Assembly: GCF_010015585.1 (NCBI RefSeq)
Contig: NW_022985068.1
Location: forward strand, 1,939,911-2,003,910
DNA length: 64,000 nt
Source: Eremomyces bilateralis CBS 781.70
Taxonomy: Eukaryota; Ascomycota; Dothideomycetes; Eremomycetales; Eremomycetaceae
Direction: 5' to 3'
Made by a program: the position numbers and the translations under genes. The notes below the pieces were generated by a model. It searched no databases. It had not been told where the DNA came from and worked only from the letters and a program-made list of their open reading frames with translations. Shown in pieces: positions 21,520 to 34,134 of the stretch (its first letter is position 1; every line of letters starts with the position of its first letter).

Positions 21520-22888
21520 TCACGCCGTAACATGATAGTTGAACCAGGTCACCGCCTGCAAGAAAGCCTGCTCCTTTGCAAACTTAGCTCGCTTGTTGCT
21601 CAGGTCGGCACGCACGGAAAACCCATGGACCACATCGCTGAATAGATTGATCTGCCAGGCAATATCCATCTTGTTGAGAATCGCTTCCGACTCATGGCGT
21701 TTGGAAGCCGGGAAAATTTCGTCAGTCTCTGAATTCGTCACAGTTAGTATTGGACTGGCTGAAGTGAGAGAGATAGGCAGAAGTGCAGGAGGAATTTCCC
21801 TTTGCTTGCGCATTTCACTCACCTGCTGCTGCGATCGACAGCGGTCCATCAATGGCGGCAAACTCTTCCGCAGCCACGAAGCTCGGATGTGCCATGTATC
21901 CTGCATCAAGACCTCCTCCCTTTTTCTGGAACCTCGCGACATACTTAGCACCGAAGCAGTATCCAACACCGCCAATCCACTTGCATCCCAGGTCTTCACG
22001 CATATGCTTGAGCGTGGCCGACACGACGGGGTCGACGAGGCCGGTGTGATGCTTCGGGAGCCATTTGCCGAAGTCGAAGTTCTCGCCGTTCACGGGCACC
22101 GGGTCGCCTTGGAAGAGATCGGGAACGACGACGAAGAAGCCATTGGCGGCGAACTGGTCCGCAATGCTACGAGTTTATCAGCCATGATCTCTAATCATAC
22201 CACGGAGTCATCCATCTGGTATCCATATCGGAGTAACACCTGGGAACAGAGGGGAACGCAGCTGATATTAAGGGGTATGAAGCAGAGACGAGGAATGTGC
22301 TGGAAAGGAGTGCCCGCTCCGCAATGGGCCTAGATGAAGGGTCGAAAGATCCATTGGAGAATGAAAGTTGTAACCTACAGCTGCACATTGATGAATTTGT
22401 GACCGAGCACATCGGTGAGTATCAGGATGGCATTGGTGGTGGATTTGTCCTTTGGATAGGCGAAGTACGTCTCAACTACAACGTTACACCCTCCTATTAG
22501 TCTTTGTGTGACTTGAGGTCAAGATGACCGTTATTAAAATAAGGAAATGTGCTTATTTTCTGCGTAACAGTGCGTGAGACATTCTATGCCCCCAAGCCAC
22601 GTTGGTACGTCTGTTTTGCGGACCATATTGAGGCTGAGAGGGGCGCCCCACTATGAATGTGAGATACACCATGGAGGGGTCAGACTTAGGGGCCATAAAG
22701 TAGGGTACGGAATGTTACAATGCATTCTGAAGAGGACAATTGACTCTTGATTCGTGTGTGACTTGGGATAGGAAAACTCAGCTGAGAGCCAGGGACTCAC
22801 CATCACCAACCAACTTCACCTCGCCAGCAGCTTCGCCCTCATGCTTGACTCCGACAGCGCAGCACTGGGCGGGTTGATGAGATGTCAT
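21520..22888 (-). CDS. Dienelactone hydrolase family protein
   Basis: Four exons, 22888-22801, 22475-22379, 22166-21823 and 21728-21520, give 245 residues, the normal size for the family. The alpha/beta hydrolase nucleophile is a cysteine, C132 in GGVGYCFGAKY; the acid is D179 in AAAETDEIFP and the base is H211 in VVHGFSVR. An N-terminal pair of cysteines (QPAQCCAVGVKHEG) and the strand FFVVVPDLFQGDPV match fungal AIM2-like members. Bacterial enzymes open dienelactone rings in chloroaromatic breakdown; fungal cytosolic relatives act on small esters or lactones of unknown identity. The 325-base first intron is long for this window, so an alternative first exon is possible. The AflR-like regulator and FAD monooxygenase further right may or may not be functionally linked. 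Confidence 0.92.
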
Positions 22889-23960
22889 GGTAGGGTGGGG
22901 AATTTCTTCAGCAAGTAAGGTATAAAGGTAATTTGAAGTGGCGCACGGTTCACTATCGTAGACAGCGACGTTTCAGTATGATAAATGCGAAAAGAACTGA
23001 GGGAAGGACTGAGCAAGTAGATGAGACGATGTTGGTGCATGAACTCCTCGGTCAAACCCTTGCGACAAGTGGAGGTTTGCGATGGAAGCCTGCGACACGT
23101 CATGTAGTATTAGTGGTGTCTGCGGATACTTAGTGCATCCACTGCTCCTCTTTTTCCCGGCGTTTCGCATGATCGTATCCGAGGGTGGGTTCGTTATTCC
23201 AATACGGTTCGGTACGGTAGATGTCAGCTCCGGTTTGAAATTGGGCAATTTGCACATGGAATCGTGGAACCCAGGCGAGGATCTAGATACTCGCCCAACT
23301 TGGGTGATTTTGTTGGACTGTTGGAGTCTTGGAGGGGAAGCCCGCGCGGGAAGGACATGGAACATGGGTTCAGATTGCTTCAGTTTTTGGGGCTCTGTTC
23401 CTCCATATTCCAATGGTATCAGCCTCACTCGGGCTGAACGGAATGTTTATTAATACTATATAGTAGGTGTCTAGAACGGACGTGGAGGATTAATTGCATG
23501 ACTTACGGAGGATGGTGGATAGGCACTTGTAGAGGGTGAGAGGTCCCTTGATGGTCGATATTGTACCATCCCTGGATTCGGCTTCACGTTACATCCTGGC
23601 TTCGGTACAGTAATATTTACTTATTTACCAGATTCTGATATCCAACAGGGAAGAAACGGAGTCTAGCCCGATCCTTCCAATTGAATACTTCATCAGGATT
23701 CAGGAACAACAGAAATTCATGATGTCAAAGGCTGCGTGTATGGTAGCAATTCGCTAGGCAGATCGAAACAAGTACAGCCTTCATATAAAATGATTGGACT
23801 TTATGAGCAGCTTTGTTGAACGATTTGGCTGAAATCTGCCTGTCATATCGCAATCGTCGTATTCTGTCATTGGTTACCCGTTGTGCGCCCGCTACCCAAG
23901 AAGTGCTATATCCCCGCTCGTGGACCCCAGTGAGTGTCATTCCCAGCGTAGGTGCTATTA
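22889..23960. other. Intergenic, promoter side of the dienelactone hydrolase gene
   Basis: About 1.1 kb between two leftward genes. I saw no gene. A segment at 23188-23212 (ttattccaatacggttcggtacggt) resembles another at 34399-34424 and is discussed as a finding. Confidence 0.5.
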
Positions 23961-25508
23961 TTATCCTGGGTTGATATTCATATTCCCTGGCACAAAGGAA
24001 GTCGGAGCACGCCAGAAATGCCGTGCAACTAGGTCCAACCGTTCCTTGAGTGTCATCAATCCGTTGCTGGGATCCGCCCAGCCCTGTGACTGAGCGAGCG
24101 ACGCCATTCGTGACAGTGTCTCCGTCATCTTCTCCATCTGACTGGAAACAAGGCACCGTACGATGCTGAAGCACTCCTGTTGACTCTCTAGCTCGTATGC
24201 TCCAAGTCTCAAAGGAATGCTACTGGTGGAATCACTGGCGCTGGCGCCGCCGACAGCGGGTGCAATCTCATGGCCTTCGGAGATGCCGAGTTCCATTTTC
24301 GCTAGTTTGATCGAGAGGCCTTCGTAGAAGCGGACGAGGTTTCCAGATACTTGTACCATCATCATAATAGAGGCGGATGTCTGGCTGCAAGTCGGACAAC
24401 TAAGGACTCGGTCCGAGTAGTTCATTGCCTCCCGTAGAAGCGTAAGAGTTGTATCTGCAGGCTGCGTTGAGGACTGTGGGTCGTGATTTCGAACTTCCCT
24501 CAAGAGCTGGTCTGCGTCTTTGATACAGGCGCAGTCGGGTTGATGTTGCGGTGGAGCCAGCGCCACGTCAATAACTTCGGAAGAGACTAAATGTGCTGGC
24601 GTGATGTCTGAGAGAGAAGACATTCCGTAGGGTGTGTTTGAAGCTGGAGTGTCCATGGATAAGTCACCTCCACTCAGAGGTTTTGCGGTGGGAGTTGGAG
24701 TAGATGAGTCCAAACCAAATGACACAGATGAAGGCGTCTCTGGCATCGTACCCTGGTGATTGGGTATTGAGGGTGTAACGGTGCCATCGTTCACTGTCAC
24801 CATTGAATATTCGTGTAAATCAAGGAGTGTAGTGAACTTACCCGCCGGATTGGACAGTGGATATCGTCCTAGCGTAAAGGGGTCGAAAAACATATCCCCA
24901 ACATAGGAACCTGGGAGACTTGTTGTCTGAGGGATTGATGTGAAATTCTGGAACGTCCCCGATGGGAAACTGAAGTCGGACGGTCCGTCGAGATCGGTGA
25001 AGAGTGGCTCTTCGTAGATGGACGATGAATCGGAGTAATTTCCAGAAGGTGTGTTCGGAACATCGTTAGAAATTGGGAATTGGATCTTAGACTCTGACCC
25101 CGAAGACCCAGGTTTCGATTGAGCCGAATCCTTCCTTTGAGAGAGAGCGGATGGCAAAGAAGGGGTTGATACATGGCGAAGGTGCGGTTTGCGGCGATGA
25201 TATCTTGATTCATCTTTCGTCTTCCTCCTCCGTTCTCGTGGCAAAGCATATACACAATCCACGCCTTTGGTTCGACATCGGTGGCACTGAGGTTTCTCTC
25301 CTGTACATCGGAGCTATCAAGACATTAGCGGAGATCGGAACCAAGAAAGAATATCAGCGTTGAAGCGTATACCGACCTTCTTGGACCGGCAACAGTTGCA
25401 TGCTAGATGCAGTGGAGCCGCCACCTGAGGTGATCCCGCTGGATCGTCCGACTGATATATGAACCTAGCAAACTCATTCTGCGAGCCAAGAGAGAAGGTC
25501 CGGAACAT
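23961..25508 (-). CDS. Zn2Cys6 transcription factor, AflR-like
   Basis: The N-terminal binuclear cluster is split by an intron: exon 25508-25377 gives ACNCCRSKK and the next exon from 25313 gives LRCTGEKPQCHRCRTKGVDC, together the six spaced cysteines of a GAL4-type DNA-binding domain. The donor GTCGGT is unusual but is the only one that keeps the frame. A second, in-frame 48-base intron is probable at 24794-24841 (GTAAGT...GACAG), which would give 478 residues; unspliced it is 494. After the cluster come a basic stretch, a Ser/Thr/Pro-rich middle and a C-terminal helical region with cysteines (CACIKD, SCPTCSQTS, QECFSIVRCLVSSQ), as in AflR-family regulators of secondary metabolite clusters. 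No target genes can be inferred. It may act on neighbours, but no synthase is present. Confidence 0.85.
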
Positions 25509-28500
25509 GCTGTATGATGGACAAGAGAACGAGATAGGCGAAGACCAGCAAGACTAAACAAGAAACTGGGGACGCTTAAGATCTCGAATGAGTAGTGCAT
25601 CGTCGCCGACAGTCACAAAGCCTCAGTGCTGGTAAAACAGTGGTGATCGGGGGAACCCATTCAGGGACACTAGAAACGGCGTGGATATGTATGGGCAGTT
25701 TCCCGTAACCCAACACTCCCGTCTTGCAAATGGTACGAAAGGCGTTCAGTCCAGACAGAGAACTTTCGGTATGGCCGCGTGAATCCCAGCGAGGCCTCTT
25801 GTGGTTCAGCACAAGCCCCGCCGGAGTGGGAGCGGCGATACAGATGCACGGCCCGATAGTGTGCGACTTGAGAAACGAGCACATTCACGACCGAGTCTTT
25901 TGAGAACGAGTCCGACGGAATTGAACGACGTGCGAGTGAGTCTTGGGGGGACAGTTGGGTGCCGATCCAAGCGCATCGACGACAAGGACGTACCTACATA
26001 TCCAGCTACCTTCCGTATAGGATTGGGCGTGGGTAGTCGCTTGTGGTAGCCTATGAAATGAGGCACGAGCTGAAGAATGTATCGGCTGTTTGGCTAGATC
26101 ATTAGATAGGTGTTGCTGCAACATAGATATCAAAATAGTAGTTCGGACATGGACTATGCGTCGTCGCATCGAGGGGCATGGTGAAGAGAGCCCCACACTC
26201 CACTCATCCTGTCTTACCTATTACTGCATCTGTATTTGTTACATGATGTACGAGGACTGAGGAGGGCCGGGTCGAAAACCATTGGCTGCAGCCATGGATC
26301 GAAATGCTTTTCACAGCCTCGCAGTTATTCGTGACCACTCACCCGTCGCATGTGGCAGGCATTGCAAAGCGCAGATAAAGGCTAGTGCGATTGCCCAGAA
26401 ATGGCATCTGTTCACCTTTCTCAGACAGTCCCTGCTAGTATCAAGCGGACTCTAGACAAGGTGAATTGTGCAATGCCTTTAAGATCCTAACGCAGGTCAG
26501 GGCCGCGGAGGGGAACAGTAGGGCAGGGCTTCTTACTATCCACCATCCAACATGTGAGATATGTTGGAAGCCTAGAACTCCATATCAATCTTCTGTCGTT
26601 GCTAGACTCCTGAGAAGTGAGATTTTATCGAACGGGAGGAAAATGGGCGCCGCCACTGCCGCAGCCCGCAGTCCCGCCGCGGACAGGTCTCCGCTGTCCG
26701 CATGAAGGTTCCCAATTCTCTCTTGTCGGGAACCCTGTTCTGGACATGGGACCTGGACGTCGAAAATGTCGATATCACTCAATGATGTTGGGATTGGACT
26801 GTCCTCGAGTTCCTATTTGATGGGCGATCTTCATATCCAGGCGACCGCCGCGACGGGGTGGGTAGCGAAGGCAAAGCCATTCTGATTCTGTTAGCCAAGG
26901 AACGGTTATCCGGGATGAGACAGCACATGGGATGATGCGATCCTCCCGTCTCCTCCTGCCGATGTGGGGAACGACATGGAAAGTTGTTGGAAAACACAAA
27001 TGACCCTGTCTTGATAAATTGCGGCTGTTCCAGGTTGGAGGCTTCGCGTCCTTTTCTGTCCTATTTGCTCCGCGGTAGCGAAAAAGAATGGAATGGAACG
27101 GAGGCTCAAAATTGTGGAGGATCTGAAGGATCACTTCTGATACAGATGTGCAGTATCCTTCGACGCAGACGAATCCGTCGAATGGTTCTCTAGTTCCCGG
27201 CAGGATCTTGATCTAACGTAACGGGTGGGATTAATACACCAGTGCCGGTGTGTTCTTGGAATCGAGCATTGCGTAGTAATATCCGAAAGCCATTAGTTAA
27301 TACTGACGAGGCGACTTTGGTGCTAGGTTGTGACCTGCAACTTGCAAGATTCCAACGCATACATCATCTTCTGCGTCATTTCAATCTCGTTGGGAATTCT
27401 TCCCTCGGGAAATTCACGCATCGATACCCCCAAACTAAATGGCTCGTTATCCTTCACAATCGAGAATGAATATGGCTCTCAACAAAGTCGCAACAAAACC
27501 GCAACGCTCAACTCTCAAGTCCTCTGAATAATATTACCCCCGAGGAAGTGCCGCTCCAAGCGGCGGAGAGCAAACGTGCGCAGAACTTGGCGTCTTCCTC
27601 CAACAGTTGACGATGTCGACAACAAAGACAGCGCGAGATGCACTGGCTAACAGGCTAAGTGGCTATTATTATTCCCGACCTTGCCGTACTATGTACATGG
27701 GCGGGTTGGTGTTGGGACCACCAGCAACGGTTGGTGCTTGGCTCCATGATGATTCGGGATCCTACATGGATGCTGGATGGTTTCGTAGCCGTCGCTGAAT
27801 ACCCAGTCGACAAGGGCGATCAAGTACTGCCTTGTGTCTAGAGTCCAGGCTCCAAACATCTACCCAACCCAGTCAGATGTATCTTTGCTGCACGATGACG
27901 GCGAATATGCCCCTGGGAGCTGGGGAAAGATACCACCATGAACATCGCCATGTTGTCAAACCTAGGTCATCGTCCGGTTTTCTTGGGCATCCAGGGAGAC
28001 CTGGTTAATGGCACCAGTAGAACAAGCTTGAATAGGCTTTTATAATAGGGCAGTACCGAATATCTTGTCGTTAATCCCTTAATTTGCTGCCGCCATGCCA
28101 TCGTGTACATCCATCGCGGAGATCGTCCAATTGATGGTCTGTGGCGGGGATTTATATGCGATTGTATTCCGTATCCATATTGCCTACCAGATCTGTTCCG
28201 CCCAATGCGAGTCATTGAAGGATATTGGCAACGTAGGTCATTCTGAATGAATGTTTGACCGTTTTGAATCTGTGCCGCCGAATCGATTGTTCCACGTTAT
28301 TTCTTGAGCAGGTTTCGCGACGCATTTCAAGTCTCAATGTTCCATCCGCCGCTCCCCTGTCTTGGCGAAGGATTCCTTATCCACGACGTGTGCATGGGAC
28401 CCCTTGATCAAATGCCTAGTAAACCCTGGGAATTGGCATCGACCGGAAACCCGGAAAGGAATGGACACTGGGTGGCTAGACCCAGGACTGACTGGGAGGG

Positions 28501-29335
28501 TATTACTCCGTATCGCTGTCAGAATCGACCTGAACTGCGACAGAACGGCTCGATTGGCTTCAGGCTCATTCCCTTTCTTGGCTTGTTGTAGAGTTTCCGT
28601 AAGTTTGAGGGTCCTAAGGCCATCGGACCTTGGCAGTTGGATAGTAGCGTAAATAGTAATACAACCAATTCTCAGCCAGTAGCAAGGGTTGTTGTTGAAT
28701 CAGCAGCATTGTTGATTGATATCCTTCTGACCCGCAACCAGGGTTGCCAGTCCCTCCTGAATGATTGGATCGGGCTTGACAATTGAGTACGCGAGTCGAT
28801 GTTGGTTAGTGAAGAGGATGATGCCGTACGGGATGTGCTCTCTACTGTTAACCCTCAAGATGTCCCAAAATAACGTCGTATTGGAGTCCAGACTCCAGAA
28901 ACCAGTCACTACGCTCACTACTCAGCATCAGTGTATGGCTTTGATATATGAGAGTAAGCGGAGGGTTTAACTGTAAATCTGGCGGAGTACGGTCCAGTGT
29001 AGCTGAGAGATCCACTGGAACGATGAGGTACCGCATACTCGCAGGAGTCTTCACTGTAGATCCTTCCCGCTACAGGAATGACGTCTAAAAGGGTAAAGCA
29101 ATTGTAGTGCGGCACAGGCCACAGAGAATCCGACCCCGCAACAGCAGAGATAACCTAATGTGATGGTTGAGCGTGGAACATCGCAGGAAAACGGCCAGAC
29201 AGAAGAAGCAATATGAGCACGTGAAGGATCTACAATTGAACGACTCCTAATGTGCAGAGCCGTCAGCCGAGGATATGATGACGTAGTTAATTGAAATGTA
29301 GGATCATAGCAAAGGTAGATGCTTAGATAAATGAT
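25509..29335. other. Intergenic, 3.8 kb without a convincing gene
   Basis: The right-hand part is downstream of the FAD monooxygenase and the left-hand part should be the promoter of the AflR-like gene. Frames up to about 119 codons exist on both strands but lack domain-like patterns and overlap each other. A tactccgta copy is at 28504-28512. An 8-base inverted repeat gcggacag/ctgtccgc lies near 26679-26701. A noncoding RNA cannot be excluded. Confidence 0.45.
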
Positions 29336-30794
29336 TTATTGCAGACTCAGAGCTTCCTCGACAAGCTTCTCGGCGTCCCAGTCGTATAATTCGTTGTTAT
29401 AGTTGCCCAGTAACAATTTACCTGGCAGACACGAACGTTAGATATCCGATACACACAGAACAGAGGGGGTTGTCCACCTACCAACAGATGGGAACTTGCC
29501 TATGAGTCCGAGGAAAAAACACATCATAAACTCTGCCACCAGGGTGAGTTCTCGCTTGCCACTTGCAGACTGGGCGGCGAATGCTGCGATCTTCTGGACT
29601 CGTGGATTGCGAATTTGGTACAGCGTCTTTGCGGTCCGGTCAATTGCTTCTTCTTCAGTCATGCTGCCGGATGCAGCTTTCTGCAGAAATCCTCTGAGAA
29701 GGAGCGCCAGCGTCAATGAGTCTTCCAAGGCTTGGCTAACGCCCTGACCAGAAGTCGATTGTAAAGCATGTGCAGCATCGCCAATCAATATAAAGCCATT
29801 TCCGCCCCAGGTAGGCAGCTCTGGGAGAGTCCATGTTGGGTACACACTGTCAACCTGAACCTTGTTGATGATATCGTGAATTACCGGATCCTTCCAGTCT
29901 TGATGCCGTTTCCTCAGCTCCTCGAGGATTCGATCACGGTCGATAACTTTCTTGTCAGGCAAGGAGTCGTCCTGATAGGTGCTCCACCACATCATTTGGT
30001 TTTGATTAGCTGGACGGTGCGAACCATAGCCAAAAAAGCCATTGCGCCCAAATGTAAAACACAGAGTTTTGTCACGGAGGACATGGTCTGGCAGTGGCAT
30101 CTCGACGAAGCCGCCAACACCGAGAAGGCCCCTGAATTTGATCTATGTCAGAGTGACTTGCCATGTAGCGAAGGTATTAAACTCACTCCGAGACAGCATC
30201 ATATTGGCCTTTGTCTTCGATGCCTTCGAGAGCAGCGTCCTTGACCTTGCTCCAGACTCCATCGGCTCCAATGATGAGATCTGCCTGCTCATCCTCCCCT
30301 TTGTCGGCAAACTTGATGCATGGTTTTCCAGCTTCATTCCGATACGCTCCAGAGACCTTTCGAAACGAGATATTATCCTCTCCAACGGCATCCTTGAGGC
30401 ATTCCCAAACAGTATGTCTCGCAATGCTCACGCAATGCTCCGGTAGCTCTTTTCGATCAGTAGCCGGTGTTGTAGCCAGCACAAACCCTCTGGCACTTCG
30501 GAACGTGAAATTATCACAGACGAATCCTTCATTCTCGAGCCTATCATGGATCTGAGGGTCCAATTTCCGAACTACACGCATGCCATTTGGTCCAACCCCT
30601 AACCCTCCTCCCACAAGGGCTGTAGATGCATTCAGCTCTGCAAGTGACGAGGTTTGAACATTGATGTTACTTCGATGAGATTCAAATATTGAAAGCTGAT
30701 GACTTGAATTATCCGGTGAAAGGCGAAGATGTTTCTTGAGATGTAAATATGCTGCGAGTCCGGCTGGACCAGCGCCAACGATGATGATCTTCAT
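29336..30794 (-). CDS. FAD-dependent monooxygenase (PheA/TfdB-like, class A)
   Basis: Exons 30794-30187, 30131-29482 and 29421-29336 give 447 residues. The Rossmann FAD-binding motif IIIVGAGPAGLAAYLHL is at residues 3-19, the DG motif in IIGADGVWSKV near 180-190, and the GD motif GDAAHALQSTSGQG at about 320. This order defines single-component flavoprotein hydroxylases that use NAD(P)H and oxygen. The C terminus LGNYNNELYDWDAEKLVEEA is typical of fungal salicylate hydroxylase-like enzymes, often in aromatic breakdown or secondary metabolism. No signal or membrane segment is seen, so it is presumably cytosolic. Substrate is unknown. The gene looks intact, with 53-60 base introns and GTGAGT/GTAGGT donors. 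Confidence 0.93.
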
Positions 30795-31526
30795 GATGAT
30801 TTCGCGAGATGCTCAGAACATAAGATAACCCGACCAATTCCTATAGAGTAGTGTAAGCATATCGTACCAAATGGCTTCTAAATAGACTTTACGTGTGGAC
30901 AATGCGACGACGACAATACCCGCGACGCGTGGCAACGTGCCGACAAGAACGGTGATACCTGACGCTTTGCGTAGGCACAAACAGGTATTGATAAGTGATG
31001 ACGATGAGAGGATGACGAAACTTTCCTATGAACAAAGAACAGGAAATTGCGACAATTGGAGATGGAAATACCTAGACTCGTCAGCCAGTGTTTGACGATG
31101 GTCAAATTGCTAATGCTGGCCGTCAAATACGAGTACACGTGGGGGGAAATACGAAGGGTGCAGCACGTGAGTAGCCCGAGCATGCGGACTTTGAATGGAG
31201 GAATGAACTGAAGGTCCAGAAAGATATTATTGGCAACCGGAATGTATTGTGATTTTCTCCAATTTGATACCGGTACAATCATTCAGGCATCAGTTCTCAA
31301 GCAAAGACCTAGACCATAAGAACCAATCGGGATAGGCACTGAGCCTGAGCCATGTTTTCCAGGTATAACAAGGCATTCTAAGATCTAAATCCTGAGTCCT
31401 GTTTATTTTACACCTCGGAGAGTACCATTTGGATGCTTTTCGAATGCCTATGCAAAGAGATGTTGGGGAAATGCCTAGGATGCATGCCAGACGTTAAAAC
31501 CTGCAGTCCACTGCAAGACACTGCCC
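30795..31526. other. Intergenic, promoter of the FAD monooxygenase and 3' region of the threonyl-tRNA synthetase
   Basis: Both neighbours read leftward. No coding frame with family character was seen in these 732 bases. Confidence 0.5.
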
Positions 31527-34134
31527 CTAGAGCACATTCTCAACATTTCTTGACTCCCGTAATGCCGCAAGCTTCTCAATCGCCTCATCGAGGGGCATCA
31601 CGATCTGTGGCGCCTTGCTATCCTGGTCTCGCACTCGAATGCTAACAGTTCGCTTTTCCATCTCAGCGGCACCGAGGACTAGAAGTGCATATTAGCATTT
31701 GCAAAAAAACCGAAATCGAGCTTCACGTACCCATGATGAAGTTATACTGCAACAACTGCCCATTGCGGATCTTCTTGTTCAGCGTGTTCCCGCTGATATC
31801 CATGTCCGCATGGAATTGATGCTTTCGTAGAAGCGCGTGAACTTCCTCCACATAGCTATGCGCATTGACCATGACGGGGACAATAAGAACCTGTCGCGGG
31901 CTGAGCCAGAACGGCCACTTGCCGCCGAAATGCTCGATCAAGATGCCAATGAATCGCTCGAAGCTACCATAAACGGCGCGGTGGATCATGACAGGCCGGG
32001 CATAGCCAGCGGGCAGCGGCTGTTCCACGAATTCTGATTCTTCTCCCTTGCGGTCACAACTGCTCTTGGCCTCGGGTTCTGCAGCTGTTGGTGCTGATTC
32101 AGGGGCAGTGACGACTTTAGCAGCTGGGGGAAGCTCAGGTTTTCCTGCGTTCTCGGAAACATGGCCGACATCGTCGGTGGCATAACGAAGATTGAAGCGC
32201 GCGGGTAGGACGAAGTCTAGTTGGATAGTGGCGCACTGCGCTGGTTAGTTGATAAGTAGGGGCTGCAGTAGAATCAAAGCATACCTGGAATTGCCGTTTT
32301 AGAGCATCCATGATTGTGATGTCGATTTTGGGACCGTAAAATGCCCCATCGCCAGGATTGAGCTCCCACTTTGCATTCCCAGCCTGGCAATACTCGTCCA
32401 AAGCCTCCTTCAGCTTGTCTTCGGCCTTGTTCCAGGTGTTGATGTCACCGAGATATTTCTCCGGCCTCGTGGAAAGCTTCATGCGGAACGTGAAGCCGAA
32501 CTTGCCATACACAGTTTGTAAAAAGTCGAACATCTCCGCCATTTCGTCTCGCAACTGTGACTCGGCACAGAAGATGTGAGAATCATCCTGCACGAATCGA
32601 CGCACGCGAGTAAGGCCGCCCAGAGCTCCGGACGCTTCGTTGCGATGCAAGATACCGAAATCAGACATTCTGATGGGTAGCTCTCGGTAGCTGCGCTCCC
32701 GGTGTGCGAATATCAGAGTATGACCGGGACAATTCATCGGCTTCAGTGCCCACTTCTCCTTTTCGATGTCAAAGGTGAACATGTCATCCTTGTAGTCTGG
32801 ATTGTATTAGGTTTGGTACTAGAGGACCGGGGGCGAGATACTCACATTGCCAATGGCCCGACCGTTTCCAGAGCTCTGAATTATACATGTTGGGAGAGAC
32901 AACTTCTTGATAGCCCCTCTTCCAATACTCGGACCGGATGAAAGCCTGGAGTGTGTTGTAGATGATAGTGCCATGGGGAAGGAAGAAGCAGGAGCCGGGT
33001 GAAAGCTCGTGGAAGAAGAAGAGCTCTTGTTCTTTCCCAATCTTCCTATGATCTCGCTTGGCGGCTTCTTCGAGGTATTTCATGTGCTCGTCCAGCATCT
33101 TTTTCTCAGGAAATGAGATGCCGTATATACGCTGGAGCGAGTCATTCTTCGCGTCTCCGAGGAAGTACGAAGCGGAATTCTTTAAACAGATAAGCAAAAT
33201 CCCGAATCAAATCATTTCGGCCTTGGCTATGCCTACTCACCTTGAGGACTTGGAAGGCTTTGATTCGGCCCGTATCTGGGACATGAGGACCCCGACACAA
33301 GTCAATCAGCGGTCCGCACCGATAAACCGTGGTGAAGGTGCCGTCGGGAATCTTGTCCTTGATGATGTGCTGCTTGTATTTGTTCGTTTGGAACATTTCC
33401 AGGAGGTCTTCTTTCGAGAGCGTCAGTCGCTCGAACGGTTGCTTGTCCTTGATAATGGACCTCGCAAGGGTGGTCAGTGGCTCTTTGTCTTCCTCCCGGA
33501 CAGGTTGCTGTTCGGGCAAGGCCATCTCGTAGTAGAAACCATCGTCGGTAGGCGGGCCAATGCACAGGTCACAGCCAAACCTTCTCTCCGCTGCTTCTCC
33601 TAGAATGTGCGCCGAAGAGTGCCAGAAGACTTTCTTGCCTTCCTCATCATTGAAATCCAGGAAGGAGAGCTCGCAATCGCTTTCTAGCGGCCGGTTGATG
33701 TCCCACAGCTCGCCATTGACCCGCGATATGACGGTACGTTCGAGAAGAGACTTGCTTATTGAGCGTGCGACTTTCGCAGGCGTGGTTTCCCAGGATTCTC
33801 CGATTTCAATCTTCCCGTCTGGCAGAGTGATGTTGATGGGTTTCCGGGGTTTCTGTGCGATTTCCGCGTCGTGTTTTGCCTTGAGCTTTTCGAAGATGGC
33901 AATTCGGTGGTCGAAGTATGGAGGAGGAGGGCTCAATTCGAGGTGTTTGGAAGCAGAGCCGGTGTCTTTGCCCTTCTTGGCCTTACGGACCGGAAGGGCG
34001 GTTTCGGCCATTGTTGCGAAAGGTCGAAATCGAAGGATTTGAAGGGGATTTTGCGCGCAGATAGATGCAGTGGAGATCTTCCGGATGATGTTGTTGCGGA
34101 GGAATTGAGGAGATGGCAGCAATCCGACAGTCAT
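31527..34134 (-). CDS. Threonyl-tRNA synthetase, probably cytosolic and mitochondrial
   Basis: Exons 34134-33241, 33179-32846, 32796-32285, 32235-31731 and 31678-31527 give 798 residues. The order is a basic N-terminal extension, a TGS domain (about 95-160), the editing domain with the metal-site [16 protein letters not shown], the class II catalytic core (motif 2 around [17 protein letters not shown], zinc-site cysteine in [11 protein letters not shown]) and the anticodon domain ([10 protein letters not shown] ... [22 protein letters not shown]). The first 41 residues are rich in Arg, Ser, Ile and Leu with almost no acidic residues, like a mitochondrial presequence, and are followed by a second in-frame ATG at 34011 ([14 protein letters not shown]). 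That suggests one gene supplying both compartments by alternative starts. An acidic/Ala/Pro-rich insert (about residues 600-635) interrupts the catalytic core. Confidence 0.96.
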
